A stretch of DNA of 49,949 bases. It comes from Planctomycetota bacterium. Its GTDB lineage: Bacteria > Planctomycetota > UBA1135 > UBA2386. Position 1 is the first letter of the stretch; the number at the start of each line of letters is the position of its first letter. The DNA is taken from assembly GCA_016793265.1 (NCBI GenBank), contig JAEUHT010000186.1, forward strand, positions 1 to 49,949, read 5' to 3'. This document shows positions 47,344 to 49,949 of the stretch, in pieces. The translations under genes were made by a program, and so were the position numbers. Below the pieces are notes generated by a model, which was not told where the DNA came from, made no database searches, and was given only the letters and a program-made list of their open reading frames with translations.

Positions 47344-48264
47344 TCAGGTTCCCGCGGTGGGTCGCAGCAGGTTCTGCAGGGCCGGGGCGAGCTGCGCATC
47401 GGCGAACGGGAAGCCGGCGGCCAGCAGCTGCTTGGGCACCGCGCGCTGGCCGGTCAGCAGCATCGACGCCATCTCGCCGAACAGGAGCCGCAGCACGAAC
47501 GCGGGCACCGGCAAGATCGTCGGCCGGCGGAGTGCTTTGCCGAGCGCCCGGGTGAAATCCCGGTTGGTCACCGCCTCGGGCGCCACCGCCAGCACCGGCC
47601 CGCGCAGCGCGTCGCGCTCGATCGCGAAGCGGATCGCGGCGACCGCATCCCGTCGCGAGATCCACGGCGTCCATTGCCGCCCGCTGCCGAGCCGGCCGCC
47701 GAGGCCGAGGCGGAACGCCGGCAGCATCTTCTGCAGCGCTGCGCCGCTCGGGTCGAGCACCATGCCAAAGCGCAGGTTGACCACCCGCAACCCCGCCGCC
47801 GCGGCCGGCGCCGTCGCGCCTTCCCAGGCCGCGGCCAGCTCGCCGAGGAAATCGTTGCCGGCGGGGCTCGTCTCGTCGACCAGCCGGTCGCCGCAGTCGC
47901 CGTGGAAGCCGGTGCCCGAAGCCGCCACCAGCACGCGCGGCCGTGGCGTCAGCGCGGCGAGCGAACGGCACAACCGTTCGGTGACGCCGATGCGGCTCTC
48001 GCGCAGCTTCTGCTTCTTCGCCGTGGTCCACCGCCCGACCACGTTCTCGGCGGCGAGGTGAACGACCGCGTCGATCGCGCCGAGCGCCTGCTCGTCGAGC
48101 TGCCCCGTCGCCGGGTCCCACCGCGCCGCACCGGGACTGTTCGCCGAGCGTACCAGCGGCACCACCGTGTGCCCGTCGGCGCGCAGCGCCAGCACCAACG
48201 CGCTGCCCAGGAAGCCGGAGGCGCCGGTGACCGTGATGCGCAGCGGGCGGGCGGGCGAACTCAT
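47344..48264 (-). CDS. NAD(P)-dependent epimerase/dehydratase, TIGR01777/YfcH-like
   Basis: The product has 306 residues. The Rossmann start [18 protein letters not shown] has the GxxGxxG-type pattern, and [14 protein letters not shown] is typical of the short-chain extended family of TIGR01777 (YfcH) proteins. Further features are [21 protein letters not shown] and [12 protein letters not shown], both characteristic. The cofactor is probably NADP or NAD; the substrate of this family is unclear, though it is often encoded near cell-envelope genes. The ATG at 48264 matches the length of relatives. Confidence 0.88.
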   Translation of the reverse strand: MSSPARPLRITVTGASGFLGSALVLALRADGHTVVPLVRSANSPGAARWDPATGQLDEQALGAIDAVVHLAAENVVGRWTTAKKQKLRESRIGVTERLCRSLAALTPRPRVLVAASGTGFHGDCGDRLVDETSPAGNDFLGELAAAWEGATAPAAAAGLRVVNLRFGMVLDPSGAALQKMLPAFRLGLGGRLGSGRQWTPWISRRDAVAAIRFAIERDALRGPVLAVAPEAVTNRDFTRALGKALRRPTILPVPAFVLRLLFGEMASMLLTGQRAVPKQLLAAGFPFADAQLAPALQNLLRPTAGT

Positions 48265-48336
48265 CGCCGCATCATCGCCGAGCCGCCACCGCCGCGCGCG
48301 CCCGTTCTCGCCTCCCGCCGTGCGGCCGTTGGGGCC

Positions 48337-48525
48337 TCACTGCTCCTTCTGCGCCCCGCGCAGCCGGTACCAGACCGTCACCACCCCGTCCTGGTGATCC
48401 GCCGAGTGCGAGATCGAGATCAGCTGCCCTTCCGCGAGCGAATTGGCGAAGTCCGCCGCCTCGCGGAACAGGCTCGCCCAACTCGACCACGTGCCGCGGA
48501 ACATCTTGAACGTCACTTTGCCCAT
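48337..48525 (-). CDS. Small conserved protein, 62 residues
   Basis: The product begins [20 protein letters not shown] and includes [18 protein letters not shown]; the composition is that of a folded small soluble protein with a helix and a beta-strand. It resembles a short conserved hypothetical protein seen in planctomycetes and other bacteria. Function is unknown. It is divergent from the integron integrase gene, separated by 102 bases, a place where the first cassette would lie in a classical integron, but no attC site was found beside it. Confidence 0.6.
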   Translation of the reverse strand: MGKVTFKMFRGTWSSWASLFREAADFANSLAEGQLISISHSADHQDGVVTVWYRLRGAQKEQ

Positions 48526-48627
48526 GCGCGCATGCTCGCCCCCGCGCCACCGCGCGCAAGGGCCGCGCCGCCGTCCACGATCCCCAAGCCCGCTGTAACC
48601 GCGGCGCCCATCCGCGCACTTCCAGGT

Positions 48628-49656
48628 GTGCAAACCCAACGACTCGAAGACCGCCTCGCCGCCGAGCTGCGCCTACGCCACTACAGCCCGCGCACCGGAG
48701 AGGCCTATCAGCACTGGTATCGCCGCTTCGTGATCTTCCACGGCCTGCGCCACCCGAACCAACTCGGCACCCCCGAGATCGGCGCCTTCTTGACCCACCT
48801 CGCCGTCGCCGAGCACTGCGCGCCGGCGACCCAGAACCAGGCCCTCTGCGCCCTCCTGTTCCTCTACCGCCACGTGCTCGGCGTCGAACTGCCGCGCATC
48901 GACGACATCGCTCGCCCGGACGTGCCCCAACGCCTGCCCGTCGTGCTCGACCGCCGGGAAGTGCAAGCCGTGCTGGGTCGCCTCGACGGCGTGCCCGCCC
49001 TCGTCGCCGGCCTGCTCTACGGCGCCGGCCTGCGCCTGCTCGAAGCCCTGCACCTGCGCGTCAAGGACGTCGACTTCCACCGTGCTGCCATCACCGTGCG
49101 CCGCGGCAAGGGCGACAAGGACCGCCAGACCCTGTTGCCCGCCCCGCTGCGCACCACCCTGCTCCGCCACCGCGACGCCTGCCAGCTCCAGTACGAAGCG
49201 GACCTCCAGCGCGGCGCCGGCTGGGTCGAACTGCCTACCAACCTCGGCACCAAGCTGCCCGGCGCCGCCCGTTCCTGGCCCTGGCAGTGGTTTTTCCCCG
49301 CCGCGCGCACCTACCTCCATCCCGCCACCCGCGAACGCCGCCGCCATCACTTCCACGAATCGGCCGTCCAGAAAGCCGTCCAGAAGGCCGTGCTCACCGC
49401 TGGCATCAGCAAGCGCGCCTCCTGCCACACCCTCCGCCACTGCTTCGCCACCCACCTGCTCGAAGACGGCTACGACCTGCGCACCATCCAGAAGCTGCTC
49501 GGCCACGCCGACGTCCGCACCACCATGATCTACACCCACGTGCTCAACCGCGGCCCCTACGGCGTGCGCAGCCCCCTCGAACACCTGGCCGCTGAGGTGG
49601 ACCGTGGTCCGCCACCTCGGCCCGCTGCCGAGGCTGATGGGCTCGAACTGGGGTAG
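48628..49656 (+). CDS. intI: Integron integrase IntI (tyrosine recombinase)
   Basis: The product has 342 residues from a GTG at 48628. The N-terminal SAM-like domain begins [20 protein letters not shown]. The catalytic domain has all expected residues: Arg in [17 protein letters not shown], Lys in [10 protein letters not shown], His-Arg in [14 protein letters not shown], His in [14 protein letters not shown] and Tyr in the same segment. The integron-specific extra helix, seen as [10 protein letters not shown] followed by [15 protein letters not shown], separates IntI from other tyrosine recombinases. It recombines attI and attC sites to capture gene cassettes. A GTTAGGC core lies 27 bases past its stop codon, which fits an intI reading toward the cassettes rather than away from them. 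Confidence 0.93.
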   Translation: MQTQRLEDRLAAELRLRHYSPRTGEAYQHWYRRFVIFHGLRHPNQLGTPEIGAFLTHLAVAEHCAPATQNQALCALLFLYRHVLGVELPRIDDIARPDVPQRLPVVLDRREVQAVLGRLDGVPALVAGLLYGAGLRLLEALHLRVKDVDFHRAAITVRRGKGDKDRQTLLPAPLRTTLLRHRDACQLQYEADLQRGAGWVELPTNLGTKLPGAARSWPWQWFFPAARTYLHPATRERRRHHFHESAVQKAVQKAVLTAGISKRASCHTLRHCFATHLLEDGYDLRTIQKLLGHADVRTTMIYTHVLNRGPYGVRSPLEHLAAEVDRGPPPRPAAEADGLELG

Positions 49657-49949
49657 CCGGGCCACAGCCGGCGCCGGGCGGAGTTAGGCAGAACCATCGA
49701 AGTCCGCCGGCCGGTGCATCGGCGGCTGGGGTGGCGGGTTGTGCCTGGGGTCTCCGTTGGTAGGCTGTCCGGGCGGAGAGGCAGCCGACGTTCGGCGGTT
49801 CCCGCGAAAACGAGTTGGGCCGCGGCGATCGGCGCACTTGGCCGACTCAAGCAACCAAGGGCAGCAGGTTGAGCGACGCCCATAGGGCTGACCGTTGCGC
49901 GACGCCGGTCGGGGTCGCTGGCCAGAGGCCCGGTTCGGATGCGCGAGCC
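49657..49949. other. Region after intI, possible start of a cassette array
   Basis: Apart from the attI-like core at 49683-49689, two further GTTRRRY matches occur (GTTGGGC at 49814 and GTTGAGC at 49868), but no RYYYAAC partner is found on the plus strand, so no complete attC site is visible. No convincing gene is seen; the first cassette may continue beyond the window. Confidence 0.35.
49683..49689 (+). other. Candidate attI recombination core GTTAGGC
   Basis: GTTAGGC fits the integron core consensus GTTRRRY and equals the core of attI1. It lies 27 bases after the intI stop codon. The exchange point would be between G and TT. The site is short and could arise by chance, but its place next to intI supports it. 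Confidence 0.4.

Noticed and set aside
48337..48525. 62-residue gene as the first cassette of a classical divergent integron
   Set aside because: It has the right place and orientation, but neither side shows an RYYYAAC...GTTRRRY pair, and the protein looks like an ordinary conserved chromosomal one.
49542..49689. GCTCAAC (49542-49548) paired with GTTAGGC as an attC site
   Set aside because: The first half lies inside the conserved IntI coding sequence and the two ends are not fully complementary, so a chance match is more likely.

Overview
The window is GC-rich chromosomal DNA (close to 70 % G+C by eye), densely coded on both strands, with many ATGA or TGATG stop/start overlaps. The gene families suggest a planctomycete: an ECF sigma factor coupled to an anti-sigma-like protein with a beta-propeller, many secreted proteins and lipoproteins with short signal sequences, a DUF1080 sugar hydrolase, the HpnC/HpnD/HpnE squalene route, and an integron integrase. 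The assignment is by family resemblance only; there is no rRNA or tRNA in the window to confirm it.

Layout. 1-4.9 kb: the 3' part of a DsbD-like thiol:disulfide transporter whose reading frame is interrupted by one UGA exactly where the first Cys of the thioredoxin CxxC motif belongs (best read as selenocysteine), then a sigma/anti-sigma pair on the minus strand and a chemoreceptor with a c-type heme motif. 4.9-9.6 kb: glycosyltransferase, polytopic membrane protein and asparagine synthetase, looking like a surface-polysaccharide segment. 9.8-15 kb: monomeric isocitrate dehydrogenase, DUF1080 protein, FAD oxidoreductase and an outer-membrane porin. 15.5-25.4 kb: molybdopterin oxidoreductase overlapping a RecB-type Fe-S nuclease, an MFS transporter, a large secreted protein, a DUF3592 protein, a DNA2/Upf1-like helicase and a small membrane protein. 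25.4-34.6 kb: CoA transferase, then a long minus-strand run (DUF4388 protein, lipoprotein, HNH nuclease, DNA ligase LigA, a 33-residue membrane peptide, a kinase, a glyoxalase-fold protein and a WYL regulator). 34.8-36.2 kb: double thioredoxin and a DUF669 protein with an SSB-like tail. 36.4-39.5 kb: hpnC-hpnD-hpnE. 39.5-48.5 kb: minus-strand genes, mostly secreted, including a HEAT/VWA protein, a second chemoreceptor and a serpin, plus a 105-bp tandem repeat. 48.6-49.9 kb: an integron integrase with a GTTAGGC recombination core just past its stop codon.

How the genes work together. hpnCDE forms a complete farnesyl-diphosphate-to-squalene pathway, but no squalene-hopene cyclase is present. 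The RecB-like nuclease and the DNA2-like helicase, about 4.5 kb apart, correspond to the two halves of fused nuclease-helicases known elsewhere. HNH nuclease, ligA, the small membrane peptide and the kinase look like one transcription unit, with stop/start overlaps joining ligA, the peptide and the kinase. The most unusual items are the UGA-containing DsbD with a fitting SECIS-like hairpin, the integron edge, the WYL-Cdd1 fusion and the heme chemoreceptor.
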